Source of the DNA: an uncultured Lachnospiraceae bacterium
GTDB taxonomy: Bacteria; Bacillota; Clostridia; Lachnospirales; Lachnospiraceae
Direction: 5' to 3'
Assembly: GCA_910586255.1 (NCBI GenBank)
Contig: CAJUHR010000001.1
Location: forward strand, 124,001 to 188,000
Length of the DNA: 64,000 bases
A program made the translations under genes and the position numbers. Within the stretch, counting starts at the first letter, position 1. The number at the start of each line of letters is the position of its first letter. Under the pieces are notes generated by a model. The model made no database searches. It was given only the letters and a program-made list of their open reading frames with translations, and was not told the origin of the DNA. Below, in pieces: positions 9,342 to 17,849 of this stretch.

Positions 9342-9935
9342 ATGGCGTGGATGGGATGGAACAGGGAATCAAAGCTTCCCACAGTGGAGCAGCTAGAAGG
9401 GGAGATGGACCGGGTGCAGTACCGGAAAAGCTATAAAAAGGCACTGCAGGGAACCATATACGCGCTGATTATTGTGGCGGGAGCATCCATGCTGATAGCG
9501 ACCCTGCTGATATCGGTGCTGCGAATCTATGGAGATAACATGAACCCTACCATAAGCAGCGGGGAAATGGTGGTGGCGCTTAAGACCTCACGCTGCCGCC
9601 AGGGAGATGTGGCAGCCTTTTACTACAACAATAAAATCCTGATCCGGCGGGTGATCGCCCTGCCCGGGGAGACGGTGGAGATGGATGAGGAGGGGACGGT
9701 CTACGTGAACGGAAGCCCTCTGTCAGAACCCTATCTTGAGGGGACAAGCCTGGGGCAGTGTGATATCCGAATGCCTTATGAAGTGCCTGGAGACCAGATC
9801 TTCGTCCTGGGGGATAACCGGCAGGAGGCGGCGGACAGCCGGATGGTGGCAGTGGGGTGCGTGCCCCGGGAGCAGCTGTTAGGGAAAGTGGTGCTGCGGG
9901 TGTGGCCTGTAGAGCAGTTTGGGGTGGTGAGATAA
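9342..9935 (+). CDS. Signal-peptidase-I-like protein lacking catalytic residues (SipA-like pilus chaperone)
   Basis: A 197-residue S26-family protein with one N-terminal membrane segment (about 38-60). The family boxes are recognisable: GDNMNPT (64-70), IRRVIALPGE (101-110) and LGDNR (156-160). In active enzymes the first box is GxSMxPT and the second carries KR; here the serine is Asn66 (AAC, 9537-9539) and the lysine is Arg102 (CGG, 9645-9647). Streptococcal SipA, a degenerate signal peptidase needed for pilus assembly, shows the same kind of loss, so a non-proteolytic chaperone role is inferred. RBS GAGGAGG at 9329-9335. Last gene of the pilus operon; its stop lies inside the terminator. 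Confidence 0.9.
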   Translation: MAWMGWNRESKLPTVEQLEGEMDRVQYRKSYKKALQGTIYALIIVAGASMLIATLLISVLRIYGDNMNPTISSGEMVVALKTSRCRQGDVAAFYYNNKILIRRVIALPGETVEMDEEGTVYVNGSPLSEPYLEGTSLGQCDIRMPYEVPGDQIFVLGDNRQEAADSRMVAVGCVPREQLLGKVVLRVWPVEQFGVVR

Positions 9936-9951
9936 CCACCCCGATTTTTTT
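9921..9951 (+). terminator. Rho-independent terminator of the pilus operon
   Basis: GGGGTGGT and ACCACCCC form a perfect 8-bp stem around GAGATA, followed by GA and seven T. The stop codon of the upstream gene lies within the loop and stem. Confidence 0.92.
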
Positions 9952-9953
9952 GT

Positions 9954-10096
9954 ATTTGAACTTGGGATCCGCCAAAAACATGAAAAAGTAGCCCGATTAG
10001 GGCGGATTTTGAATGTTTTTGAGGATTGCAGGAGAACAAAGTGCGGAGCAATCCGGTATCAGAGGGGTCAAAAGACCTTTTGACTCCAGCATTATT
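9954..10096 (-). repeat. Dispersed repeat B', truncated copy
   Basis: About 130 bp match, at roughly 90% identity by eye, the reverse complement of 59033-59168. Its right end (ATAATGCTGGAGTCAAAAGG when read leftwards) resembles the termini of the element at 12599-12770. The left end stops just past the pilus terminator, so about 50 bp of the longer copy are missing. Confidence 0.85.
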
Positions 10097-10099
10097 TGA

Positions 10100-10294
10100 A
10101 TTCATGTAAGCATCTTCCCTCAGGAGGAGTATATTACTACCTTAGCGACCATCACCGGGGAGGGTTATAAGGCAACTCTTTCCGGGTCCGCATTTATAAC
10201 GGCAGATGCCGTACCGGTTAAAATTGAACTGATGACGGAGACTATGTATGGACGGTTTACCAACACATCCATAACCATACGCAAACTGGATTGA
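10100..10294 (+). pseudogene. 3' fragment of an unidentified secreted-type protein
   Basis: An open frame with no usable start runs from the edge of repeat B' to a TGA at 10292. The translated end (GEGYKATLSGSAFITADAV then a beta-rich stretch to TIRKLD) reads like the C-terminus of a beta-sandwich protein. The 5' part is gone. I do not recognise the family. From 10295 to 10607 I see no gene. Confidence 0.4.
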
Positions 10295-10607
10295 GGATAA
10301 CGAAACAGAAGAATCGATTCTGAAGCTTGCATACATCTGCTAATTGATTAAAGGTTTTTCCGGTTCGCAAATAGAATATCATGAAAATCTGAAATCAGGT
10401 ATGGACTTTACAAATTTACTGTGTTAAACTAGCAGAAGTAGGCCATTGATGATGATTCGGAGTTTCAGGCAGCTTTTGGCGGCGGGACCTTTTGAAAGCT
10501 GAATCACAGGGCTTGTATTATGAGCGCTTTTGGTATTTTTCTGTCTCGCCAATCCGGGTAGAAAGAGAATCCGAAAGCCCTCCATAGTAAAAAGGGGGAG
10601 CCTGTTT

Positions 10608-10910
10608 ATGAACAAAAAGATTAGGACAGATGCAGTGGACCATCTGTTCCAGGCGATTCTGACATTGGAGACGCCGGAAGAATGTTATGCTTTTTTTGAG
10701 GATGTGTGTACGGTAAATGAGCTTCTGTCCCTGTCTCAGAGGTACGAAGTGGCAAAGATGCTTCGGGAGAAGCGGACTTACCTGGATATTGCGGAAAAGA
10801 CCGGTGCATCCACAGCGACTATCAGTCGGGTCAATCGTTCTCTCAACTATGGGAGTGACGGATACGATATGGTATTTGCCCGGCTGCCCAAGGATGAAAG
10901 CGGAGATTGA
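10608..10910 (+). CDS. YerC/YecD-type TrpR-related DNA-binding protein
   Basis: A 100-residue helix-turn-helix protein of the TrpR superfamily. The core LSLSQRYEVAKMLREKRTY followed by IAEKTGASTATISRVNRSL matches the YerC family found in many Firmicutes. Its regulatory target is not established. The start at 10608 is set by AAGGGGGAG (10591-10600); an upstream in-frame ATG at 10530 has no such site and would add 26 residues unlike the family. It stands alone, followed by a strong terminator, and faces the DUF1836 gene. Confidence 0.85.
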   Translation: MNKKIRTDAVDHLFQAILTLETPEECYAFFEDVCTVNELLSLSQRYEVAKMLREKRTYLDIAEKTGASTATISRVNRSLNYGSDGYDMVFARLPKDESGD

Positions 10911-10916
10911 GTGGAA

Positions 10917-10965
10917 ATGCCCCTGCACCTTCTATTATTCAAGGTGCAGGGGCATGGCCTTTTTG
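10917..10965 (+). terminator. Strong terminator after the TrpR-like gene
   Basis: A 15-bp perfect stem (ATGCCCCTGCACCTT with AAGGTGCAGGGGCAT) and a 9-base loop, followed by GGCCTTTTT. It separates this gene from the convergent DUF1836 gene. Confidence 0.93.
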
Positions 10966-10979
10966 TGTGATACAGAAGG

Positions 10980-11597
10980 CTACCGTTTTTTTCTGCTGTC
11001 CTGCCGGGAGGGATCCTCCCGCAGCTCGTCAATAATTGTCTCAATCATTTGCTTTTTCAGATATACGTCAAAGGCCAGCTCACTGATAAAGGCAAACAGC
11101 TGAAGGTATTCCTGTTCCTCCTCCGGGAAATCGGTGAAGGTGGTTTTTGCAGAGTCAAACTTCAGCCGGGTGTCTTCCTTCAGCCGCTCCATCTGATCAT
11201 TTTCCAGGGAAAATACTTCCTCGTAGATATGGCTTAAGGACAAACCGGAGTCTGTATGGAAATACTTTTGGGTAATAGGCGCAAAAAGCTGTTCAATATC
11301 ACTGAAGGAGAGCAGACTCTTATAATAATAAATCAAAAGCAGCAAAAGGATATGTTCCCGGGAATACTTTTTTTTGACTGGGGGAGGCAAGAGGTGGTTC
11401 TTGGCGTAATTGTTAATCATGGTCTTGGTGAGAACCTTGTCCTCCGGGCTTCTTTTTGTCTTGGTCAAATGATCCTCCATAAAGGAGGTAACCTGGTCCA
11501 TGTACAGATCAATGGATGGAATCTGGTCCAGCTTTATATAAGAAAGATTGTCCAACCGGGCCAGGATTTCAGTCAGTATTTCATTGTTATTTTTCAT
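10980..11597 (-). CDS. DUF1836 domain protein
   Basis: A 205-residue soluble protein recognised as the DUF1836 family of Firmicutes, a presumed transcriptional regulator with a MerR-like helix-turn-helix. Residues 70-85 (PPPVKKKYSREHILLLLLIY) are the conserved core. The C-terminus is basic. No biochemical role is known to me. AGAGGTGAC lies just before the ATG and a consensus promoter lies at 11616-11644. Monocistronic, converging on the TrpR-like gene. Confidence 0.8.
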   Translation of the reverse strand: MKNNNEILTEILARLDNLSYIKLDQIPSIDLYMDQVTSFMEDHLTKTKRSPEDKVLTKTMINNYAKNHLLPPPVKKKYSREHILLLLLIYYYKSLLSFSDIEQLFAPITQKYFHTDSGLSLSHIYEEVFSLENDQMERLKEDTRLKFDSAKTTFTDFPEEEQEYLQLFAFISELAFDVYLKKQMIETIIDELREDPSRQDSRKKR

Positions 11598-11615
11598 TTT
11601 GTCACCTCTGACCTT

Positions 11616-11644
11616 ATTATATAGTTTTTGATACTAGATGGCAA
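11616..11644 (-). promoter_or_regulatory. Sigma-A promoter of the DUF1836 gene
   Basis: On the minus strand TTGCCA, a 17-bp spacer and a perfect TATAAT, ending about 20 bp before the start codon. Confidence 0.8.
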
Positions 11645-11682
11645 GAGGTATTTGATAAAATATTTTTGTACGTAATATATGC

Positions 11683-11776
11683 GTTACTGTTCACGGGGGC
11701 ATCTTCTTGTCCGGCTTACGCCGAACAAGAAGCATCGTGCGTTCGCCCGATGTGGAAAAACGGATAAAATCAGTCT
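11683..11776 (-). repeat. MITE A', truncated copy
   Basis: 94 bp matching the reverse complement of the right-hand part of the 150-bp element at 58767-58916. It keeps one terminus (GTTACTGTTCACGGGG), the CTTCTTGTCCGGC hairpin and the GGAAAAACGGATAAAA arm, then diverges after CAGTCT. The other terminus is absent, so no target duplication can be assigned. Confidence 0.88.
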
Positions 11777-11873
11777 CCTCATACCGTATACATAATATGC
11801 ATAATCAAATTCATCCGGATTGACCTTCATACGCTCATTCAATACTGCAAATTTTTTTGAAAATTCAGTATAA

Positions 11874-12452
11874 TCACAGGCTTAACGGGTCAGCCGCTGT
11901 ATGGCAAGAAGCATACTGCCCGGTATGTTCCCTCTTCCCTTTGCAAAGCTTTTGGCATGCAGAGCCCCGGAACGCATGTTTCGCGATTCTGGTTTCTTTT
12001 CCATAAAATTTGATCTCCTGGTACTTTGTCCCGCAAAACGCATCCTCCTGGATCTCCCGGACAGAATCCGGAATTTTTATATAAGCTCCTTTGCATACCG
12101 GACAATACAGCAGTTCTCTGTTCTTTTGCGTGATAATCAGTCTGTCGTCTGAGAAAAACTCGGAATTAGACGGATCCACCTCGACTTTTTCCAATTCCGG
12201 AAATATATAATTGTTGATCTGAATCCGATTAAGAGATGGGGAAATATATAAAATCTTTGCTTTGTCAAATTGGCGCCTCTCAAAACGGTTCTCCTGCCAC
12301 TCGGTAACCGGCTTGCCCTTATAACTGGCGGGCATCCATACGTGCCTGCTGCTAATCTCCTCCACAGAAATACGGTACTCGGAATCTTTTCTGTACCAGG
12401 AATCTGCCGGTTCGATCCGAAATCTGTTTCCTTTGTATTCCATATACTCCAT
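11874..12452 (-). CDS. BspA-like leucine-rich-repeat (LRR_5) protein
   Basis: A 192-residue protein without a signal peptide. The middle and C-terminal part (about 95-175) carries LRR_5-type units such as IPDSVREIQEDAF and a CPVCKG pair. Such repeats bind proteins or surfaces, but here no export signal is visible. The start at 12452 follows AGGAGGAG; longer in-frame starts upstream lack one. The last 30 residues look unlike LRR sequence and may reflect a damaged 3' end. Neighbouring repeats and fragments suggest a region in decay. Confidence 0.6.
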   Translation of the reverse strand: MEYMEYKGNRFRIEPADSWYRKDSEYRISVEEISSRHVWMPASYKGKPVTEWQENRFERRQFDKAKILYISPSLNRIQINNYIFPELEKVEVDPSNSEFFSDDRLIITQKNRELLYCPVCKGAYIKIPDSVREIQEDAFCGTKYQEIKFYGKETRIAKHAFRGSACQKLCKGKREHTGQYASCHTAADPLSL

Positions 12453-12598
12453 TGATCTCCTCCTGAACCTCCATGCCATCCTTTGGCGTTGTATGGGCCT
12501 GTGAAAGCCGATTGCTGCCATAGACACGGATTATACTTATAAATATATTTTGTTATTCTAAACAAATCGATTGTTTTCAACCAAAAAGTATAATAAAA

Positions 12599-12770
12599 TG
12601 ATGCTGGGGTCAAAGGGTCATGTGTCGGAAAATTGTATTAATTAATTTGGAATTTTGTGAAATCATTTCCATGTTCTAACTTAAAGTGCATACTAATCGA
12701 ATTTATTCAATGTATGATCAGAGACAATTTAAACAATTTTCTATATAGACACCTTTTGACCCCAACATCA
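12599..12770. mobile_element. 172-bp MITE-like element C
   Basis: Terminal inverted repeats of 20 bp (TGATGCTGGGGTCAAAGGGT and, from the other end, TGATGTTGGGGTCAAAAGGT; 18/20 match) enclose AT-rich non-coding DNA. TAAAA follows and precedes the ends as a possible 5-bp target duplication, though the flanks are AT-rich. The GGGGTCAAAAGG terminus is shared with repeats B and B'. Confidence 0.65.
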
Positions 12771-12889
12771 TAAAATATACTTAACAATATATATGAGTAA
12801 CCGCTCAGACAACGGACAATGGATTTTTACAGAGGGTCTGGTTCAACATTAGACAAAGTATGCAGGTTTACTGCGACAGGAGGAATTGG

Positions 12890-13243
12890 ATGGAACAATA
12901 TGATTTTAAGAAAATCGGGCTGGAATTGAGGCGGCTCCGGACCGAACATGCATGCACCCAGGAACAGATCGCGGATGAGCTGGGCTGCACGGTTGCCTTC
13001 ATCAGCAATGTTGAAAATAACCGCGCCAAATTAAATCTGCGGGTGCTTACTTATTACGCGAAGCTTTTCCATGTGTCGGTAGATTCGATTTTAAATGCCG
13101 GACAGGATAATGCGGGATATCAGAATGCCTCGGCCGTTCGGGATACCGAGGCGCTTGATATCCTGCATCAGTTTTCACCGGAAGAACAGGAAAAGATCAT
13201 TAAGGTTTTGCGGTATCTTAAGGAAGTGAATAATCCGGGATAA
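12890..13243 (+). CDS. XRE-family helix-turn-helix regulator
   Basis: A 117-residue DNA-binding protein. Residues 7-62 form a Cro/C1-type domain (LRRLRTEHACTQEQIADELG, then VAFISNVENNRAKLN). The C-terminal tail ends in a conserved-looking SPEEQEKIIKVLRYLKEV segment. The start at 12890 follows AGGAGG (12878-12883). No obvious operator or partner gene adjoins it; the MITE-like element C ends 119 bp upstream and may have replaced its native control region. Confidence 0.85.
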   Translation: MEQYDFKKIGLELRRLRTEHACTQEQIADELGCTVAFISNVENNRAKLNLRVLTYYAKLFHVSVDSILNAGQDNAGYQNASAVRDTEALDILHQFSPEEQEKIIKVLRYLKEVNNPG

Positions 13244-13539
13244 CCTCTATAATTCTCTGGAGGATATGTGTTTAGCGGGATATTTTTCAATCGCGATGAA
13301 ACCTGTGACAGTAAATGTGAGGGGGATGAGCAACTCCGCAAAACGGAAATTAAGCAGGTTAAGCCATTTTGATCAAAATACAGACGGTTATACAGTGTCA
13401 GCATATTTGATTGCCTGCCGGAAATCTCAGCAACGACTATGGAACAGCATATTTTTTTATATGCGGTCATCGGAGATGTGCTACGCTGGATTGGCGAGAG
13501 GATAGGCCGAGTTTAAAGTTTAAAGCAGCAGGGGACGAG
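13244..13539. other. Gene-poor stretch with possible degraded coding sequence
   Basis: Short open frames exist on the plus strand (for example 13266-13505) but none has both a ribosome binding site and a recognisable product. A second frame reads EQHIFLYAVIGDVLRWIGER near 13440-13500, which hints at a broken gene. No firm call is possible. Confidence 0.3.
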
Positions 13540-13575
13540 AAAAATGGCGGCAGCTCAGAAAAATCTGAGCTGCCG
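13540..13575 (-). terminator. Terminator downstream of the sialidase remnant
   Basis: A perfect 12-bp stem (CGGCAGCTCAGA with TCTGAGCTGCCG, 4-base loop), followed on the minus strand by CCATTTTTC. Confidence 0.8.
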
Positions 13576-13595
13576 TGAAAAATTAATTCTGCAAA

Positions 13596-14157
13596 TCAAT
13601 GAATATCCGGCTGTCCCAAAGCCTTGTTTACCAAAATCCGAAGCTGTCCCTTTGATGAGGTAATCTTTCCTTCTAAAATATCTGATTCCGTCAACCGGGC
13701 CATAAGGATTTCCCGTTGGGTTACACGCTGATGATCATAGGTCCCATAGATGTAGCCGTCAGCTGCTTCCTTGGCATCCGGGCAGGAGACCTCATCCCTC
13801 TCATCTAAGAGCAGGGTGTAGGGCCAGGTGGCTTTGTCATCCTCGCTGATCATGGCAGTCAGATGACTGCGTTCTTTCCAGCTTTTCACGTTTCCCTGAT
13901 TCATAATGTCATCCAGGTCAATGCGCTCATGAAACTGGTGGTGATTGATCGTCAAAAGCCGTCCTGATTTCAGCCTGTTTATGAAAAAACGGGAACAGGG
14001 ACCGTCTATATGGCTTTTGCGTCCCGGAGTCCAGGTATATTCTTCATCAAAGGAGAAGATCTCGCCGATTCCCTCGAATGTGCGCACCAGCATCCACAGG
14101 CAGTCACAAGGAGGTTGGAAAGCTGATTCAAAATTCTGATATGCTTTTGGTGGGGAT
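13596..14157 (-). pseudogene. 3' remnant of a sialidase/BNR-repeat glycosidase
   Basis: About 185 codons resembling the C-terminal half of exo-sialidase-like BNR proteins: LWMLVRT, FSFDEEYTWTPGR (Asp-box-like), then SHLTAMISEDDKATWPYTL and LLDERDEVSCPDA. Homology-like sequence continues upstream of the first Met at 14093 until a stop at about 14158, so the ATG is internal. The family is usually about twice this length. The 5' half, including any nucleophile, is missing; the remnant abuts a plus-strand fragment of another gene. Confidence 0.7.
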
Positions 14158-14200
14158 CAATTATGACGTTAAGACCCAGGAAGCATACCTGCAGGATTGA
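14096..14200 (+). pseudogene. 3' tail of an AAA-ATPase/PD-(D/E)XK family protein
   Basis: An open frame ending QNSDMLLVGINYDVKTQ then EAYLQD and TGA. The phrase MLLVGINYD plus a KT motif is typical of the extreme C-terminus of the AAA-ATPase-like/PD-(D/E)XK nuclease family common in gut anaerobes. The rest is absent. It overlaps the broken 5' end of the sialidase remnant on the other strand, marking a deletion junction. Confidence 0.45.
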
Positions 14201-14235
14201 GAAGTTTGGGAGGGGCTAAGACCCCTCCTGATAGT

Positions 14236-15510
14236 TTATCCATACAATTCTCCGATTCCGGACACAGCCACATAGATATGGGAAATCTTATACCAGGTAG
14301 GGAAATCGATCACACCGGTCTGAGGAAGTCCAAAGACTGACTGAAAGGTTTTTACAGACCTTTCCGTAGCCGGTCCATAGATTCCGTCCGGATTGACCCC
14401 CGGGATAGCCGTGTAGACGGTGGAGATGGCGTCTAACTGTTCCTGTATCTGCCGGACCTTTTGGCCGGAGGTGCCAAGATTCAGATTGTATCCCGGCCAG
14501 GAGGCGGGAATCCCTGAGATTTCCTCGGCTGTGTTGATGTACATGCTGTCTCCATAAAAGTTCCGGATAATCTCAATTGGGCTGTAGCCCTGTTCTCCCA
14601 AATCACAGGATCCCCACTGGGTCATCCAGCCCCGGTGAAGACACTGAACCTGCCTGCCGTCACAGTACTGAGTCAGAATCGGCTGCTTGACCTCTGGGCG
14701 GGACAGATAATTGTCAAAAATTTCATCTACGATCAGGGAAATGCTCTCATAGATATTTCTTCCATATATCCATTTATGATCAAAGGCGGTGGAGGATGTG
14801 ATGGTAAAATCATATCCTCTGTTCCGATAGTGCTCCGTGTATACCCGGTTTAGGGTAAAGCTCATAATAGCAAGGACATTGGCCGTGATGGTGGCCTGGG
14901 GCCAGGTGGCATATATCTCGCTGGAGGCCACGTTTTTGATGTAGTCTCTGTAGGGCACATAATAATTTTTGGCAGTGGAGTCAGTGGGAACCCCGTCATG
15001 GACCACCACGGTCTGAGGAACCACCACCCGGCTTAAGACGATCTCCCCGCTCTCCCCTACAGGCTGAATCTCGGGCTCCGCGATCTTGGGCGGGTAATTG
15101 CCGTATAAGGTGTGATCAGGAATGACAATGGGATTTTCCTCCGGCATAGGATCGCTTTCCGGCTCTAAGCGTACCGGCTGGATGGCTGTGGCGGAGGGGA
15201 GAATTTCTGTGCCTGAGATATAGGCAGTTTTAAATCCGGGAGCAGAGATCCGAAGATTGTACTCCGAATAGGGCCGTTCCTCCACTGGCTGTAAGCTGTA
15301 TTCCAGGGACGGGGCAGGCAGGGAGATCTGCTCTGTCTGGCCGGAGCTGTTGGTGGTGGTTTCTTCCACCGGCCGGTCCGGTTCATCGGTGTAGGAGATA
15401 GAAACCGTGGCATTGCGGATGGGAAAATTGTTTTCAATATTGACCACATTTACCTGTAAAAGTCCCTGGGAGGAGGTGTTCGCGGCGGTTGCTGAGATTT
15501 CTTTTTTCAT
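14236..15510 (-). CDS. Peptidoglycan-binding (PG_binding_1) protein of Lachnospiraceae, possibly spore- or wall-associated
   Basis: A 424-residue protein. Residues 15-110 look like a carboxypeptidase-regulatory/Ig-like fold (LQVNVVNIENNFPIRNATVS). The central part (about 175-330) holds YYVPYRDYIKNVASSEIYAT and reaches TQWGSCDLGEQGYS. Residues 345-415 are a PG_binding_1 domain (LNLGTSGQKVRQIQEQL, then DGIYGPATERSVKTFQ). No signal peptide is visible. The start at 15510 (MKKEISATAANTSSQG) matches the family but has no strong ribosome binding site; a longer frame extends upstream to 15717. Similar proteins are widespread in Lachnospiraceae without a proven role. Confidence 0.75.
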   Translation of the reverse strand: MKKEISATAANTSSQGLLQVNVVNIENNFPIRNATVSISYTDEPDRPVEETTTNSSGQTEQISLPAPSLEYSLQPVEERPYSEYNLRISAPGFKTAYISGTEILPSATAIQPVRLEPESDPMPEENPIVIPDHTLYGNYPPKIAEPEIQPVGESGEIVLSRVVVPQTVVVHDGVPTDSTAKNYYVPYRDYIKNVASSEIYATWPQATITANVLAIMSFTLNRVYTEHYRNRGYDFTITSSTAFDHKWIYGRNIYESISLIVDEIFDNYLSRPEVKQPILTQYCDGRQVQCLHRGWMTQWGSCDLGEQGYSPIEIIRNFYGDSMYINTAEEISGIPASWPGYNLNLGTSGQKVRQIQEQLDAISTVYTAIPGVNPDGIYGPATERSVKTFQSVFGLPQTGVIDFPTWYKISHIYVAVSGIGELYG

Positions 15511-15861
15511 GAAGGCCTCGATGGTTGTGATTATTAGTAATATATTCCCGGGATTGGGGAATATGAGCTTTTGTTTTGCAGAGGGCCAAGAAGGGCACAT
15601 GACGGAATATTTCCGGGCGCAGAAGCGAAGGGAAATATTGGATATGTGTTTGGGGCAGGAGAGGAGGAAAATGCCCTGTTCCTGATAGATGGGGACGGAC
15701 TTTGCTAGGCAATCCAAAATCTTGGAGAGTATGACAATGCCTTTGACTATGCCTCTCTGAATCTGGCTGCCAGTAAAAAACCATTAAAAATAAGTACGGG
15801 AAATTACTGGGGAGAGGCAAAAATCAGGTCTATGAGCTGGAAATTGGGATAGACAACAGAT

Positions 15862-16197
15862 ATGCACTGGAAAATACGTGATAAAGAAAAATATCCATGG
15901 ATGTGTGAGAGTGTAATCAATGAATTTACGATTGTCAGAAATGCTAATCTGCTTATTAGTGGTACACATTATTTATATCCCTGGGATGGTGCATCTGATG
16001 CCTATACTACAAAATGGTTTTGGAACAAAGACACAGGTAAATGGGAAACGGATGAAAACACATCAAAATCCGTTCCTTTGCAGTGTTATGCACCAACAAA
16101 CGGATATGTAAAAATGGTCCAGTCAGAGGTAGTTGCATATCCTGGCGAGAAGGCTGAAAGTGGTGCAGCGTCACAGAAACACAAGCCACCCGCATAA
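15862..16197 (+). pseudogene. Degraded fragment of an unidentified gene
   Basis: The frame reads DKEKYPWMCESVINEF and later YLYPWDGASDAYTTKWF, tryptophan-rich like secreted carbohydrate-active enzymes, but no start or full domain is present. Upstream (15720-15860) two other frames carry coding-like text (YDNAFDYASLNLAASKKP and KNQVYELEIGIDNRYALE) broken by stops, which suggests one gene decayed by frameshifts. I do not recognise the family. Confidence 0.35.
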
Positions 16198-16215
16198 CAG
16201 GTGGCTTGTGTTTCT
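16175..16215. terminator. 16-bp perfect hairpin
   Basis: AGAAACACAAGCCACC pairs with GGTGGCTTGTGTTTCT around a 9-base loop. Neither side has a long T-run, so it is a probable but weak terminator between the fragment at 15.9 kb and the convergent chemotaxis gene. Confidence 0.6.
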
Positions 16216-16273
16216 CCTTATAAAAGGGACTTTGCTGATATGCTTGTCAAAGCGGTGCAGCGTAAAGTTCGTT

Positions 16274-17849
16274 TTAACTCAGCCGGAACTTGCTTACCAA
16301 GCTATTCATCAGCAGAGATTGGTTCGAAAGTTCCTGTGCGGTAGCGGCACTCTGCTCCGAAGTGGCGGAGGTGCTTTGGATGACGGAGGATATTTGGTCG
16401 ATTCCATCGGTTACTTGGGAGATTGCGGCAGTCTGGCTTTCTACCGCGCCCACAACCGCATTTACTTTTATCGTTACATTTTCTGAGATGGAGTTGGTCT
16501 TATCCAGCGACTCCGTTACCTTTGCAACCACTTGTCCGCCCTCCGCAACAGCAGTGATAGAACTCTCAATCAGTTCCTTGGTAGCTTTAGCCGCCTCATC
16601 TGACTTGGAGGCCAAATTGCGCACCTCATCAGCCACAACGGCAAAGCCCTTTCCCGCACTGCCTACCCGGGCTGCCTCCACAGCGGCGTTTAAAGCCAGG
16701 ATATTGGTCTGGAATGCAATATTTTCAATGGTATCAATGATCTTGCTAATTTCCGTGGAGGAACCGGAGATTTTCTCCATAGCGGCATTCAACTCGTGGA
16801 CGTAATTCACGCTGACGCCCAGCTGTGTGCCTGCCTGGGCCACAAAATGTCCAGCCTCCTCTGCTGTAACCGCAGTCTGTCTGGCGTTTTCCGAGATGCT
16901 GTCGGCAGTGGCGGAGAGCTCTTGGATTGCGCTGGCCTGCTCCGAGGCTCCTTGGCTCAGAGACTGAGCGCCGTTGGACACCTGAACGGCGCTGCCGGCC
17001 ACGGTCTCAGCGGAGCGGCTGATCTGGGAAAGCGTATCTTTTAAGGAATGGTGGATCGCCTTGATAGACTGTTCCATGGCTGCAAAGTCGCCCCGATATG
17101 TACGGGTGATCGTCTCACGGAAATCCCCTTGTGCCATTTTGCCCAGGTGATGGGATACATCCTGCGCCACATTGTTCAGACGGGACAGCATGGTTTCCAG
17201 CGCTCTTGCCAGTTGAGCGGTTTCATCCCTGGACTTCACCTGCGGGGACGGCGTGTGCAAATCTCCGTCAGCCATTTTTTCAAGCCGAGCGACACAGGAT
17301 TGAATCGGGCCGGAAATGGACCTGCCAACCTTGATTGCCACAGGGAATGTGGCGAGCACAACCAGAACGACCACCAAAACTGTCAGCATAATGCTTCGGT
17401 CCAACGAAGATTTGAATTCCCGCTGACTGATCTCAATGGCAATGCTCCACTCCTGATTGCCGTCAATGGGAGCGAATCCCACAAATTTGTTGTCGCCATA
17501 AAAATTATACGAGCCAAAGCCGCTTTCCCTCTGAATCATGCGCTGATTCACGGCGGCCACATCCGCTGCGCCGGGCAATATCATCTCGAAGCGGAACCAG
17601 TTCCGGGGCGGTAGGATCAGATTCCCGAAAAATATCAGAGGCAGCGGCTTCCTGGAGCGCCGTCCAGTAGTTTCCCATTTTCCACTCCACAGCGTCTGCG
17701 GCCATCCGTGTGGCGGGGCCTAAAGTCTTTGTCATCACATCATCAATTCCACCGGCGTTCAACAAGGCTGTAATGACACCAATCAGCACTTGGCCCAGCA
17801 GCACCACCGACAACATACTGATCTGGATTTTTGATTTGATCGACTTCAT
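16274..17849 (-). pseudogene. Methyl-accepting chemotaxis protein with deleted sensor domain and frameshift
   Basis: The N-terminal frame (from 17849, MKSIKSKIQIS) gives a membrane segment and the start of a Cache-type sensor to about LVPLRDDIA. The second frame resumes at AADVAAVNQRMI near 17570 with the end of a sensor, a second membrane segment, HAMP (about SGPIQSCVARLEK) and a full signalling domain with the hairpin tip NILALNAAVEAARVG and GKGFAVVADEVRNLA. In dCache receptors about 130-150 residues lie between these points, so there is an internal deletion plus a frame change near 17560-17590. Without the frameshift it would be a receptor lacking its ligand pocket. Confidence 0.8.

Noticed and set aside
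9776..10105. Minus-strand ORF in repeat B' matching a plus-strand ORF in repeat B (DPSDTGLLRTL)
   Set aside because: The similarity follows the DNA repeat itself; neither frame has a ribosome binding site or a recognisable domain.
13266..13505. 79-codon ORF as an intact small gene
   Set aside because: No ribosome binding site at the start and competing coding-like text in another frame; more likely relic DNA.
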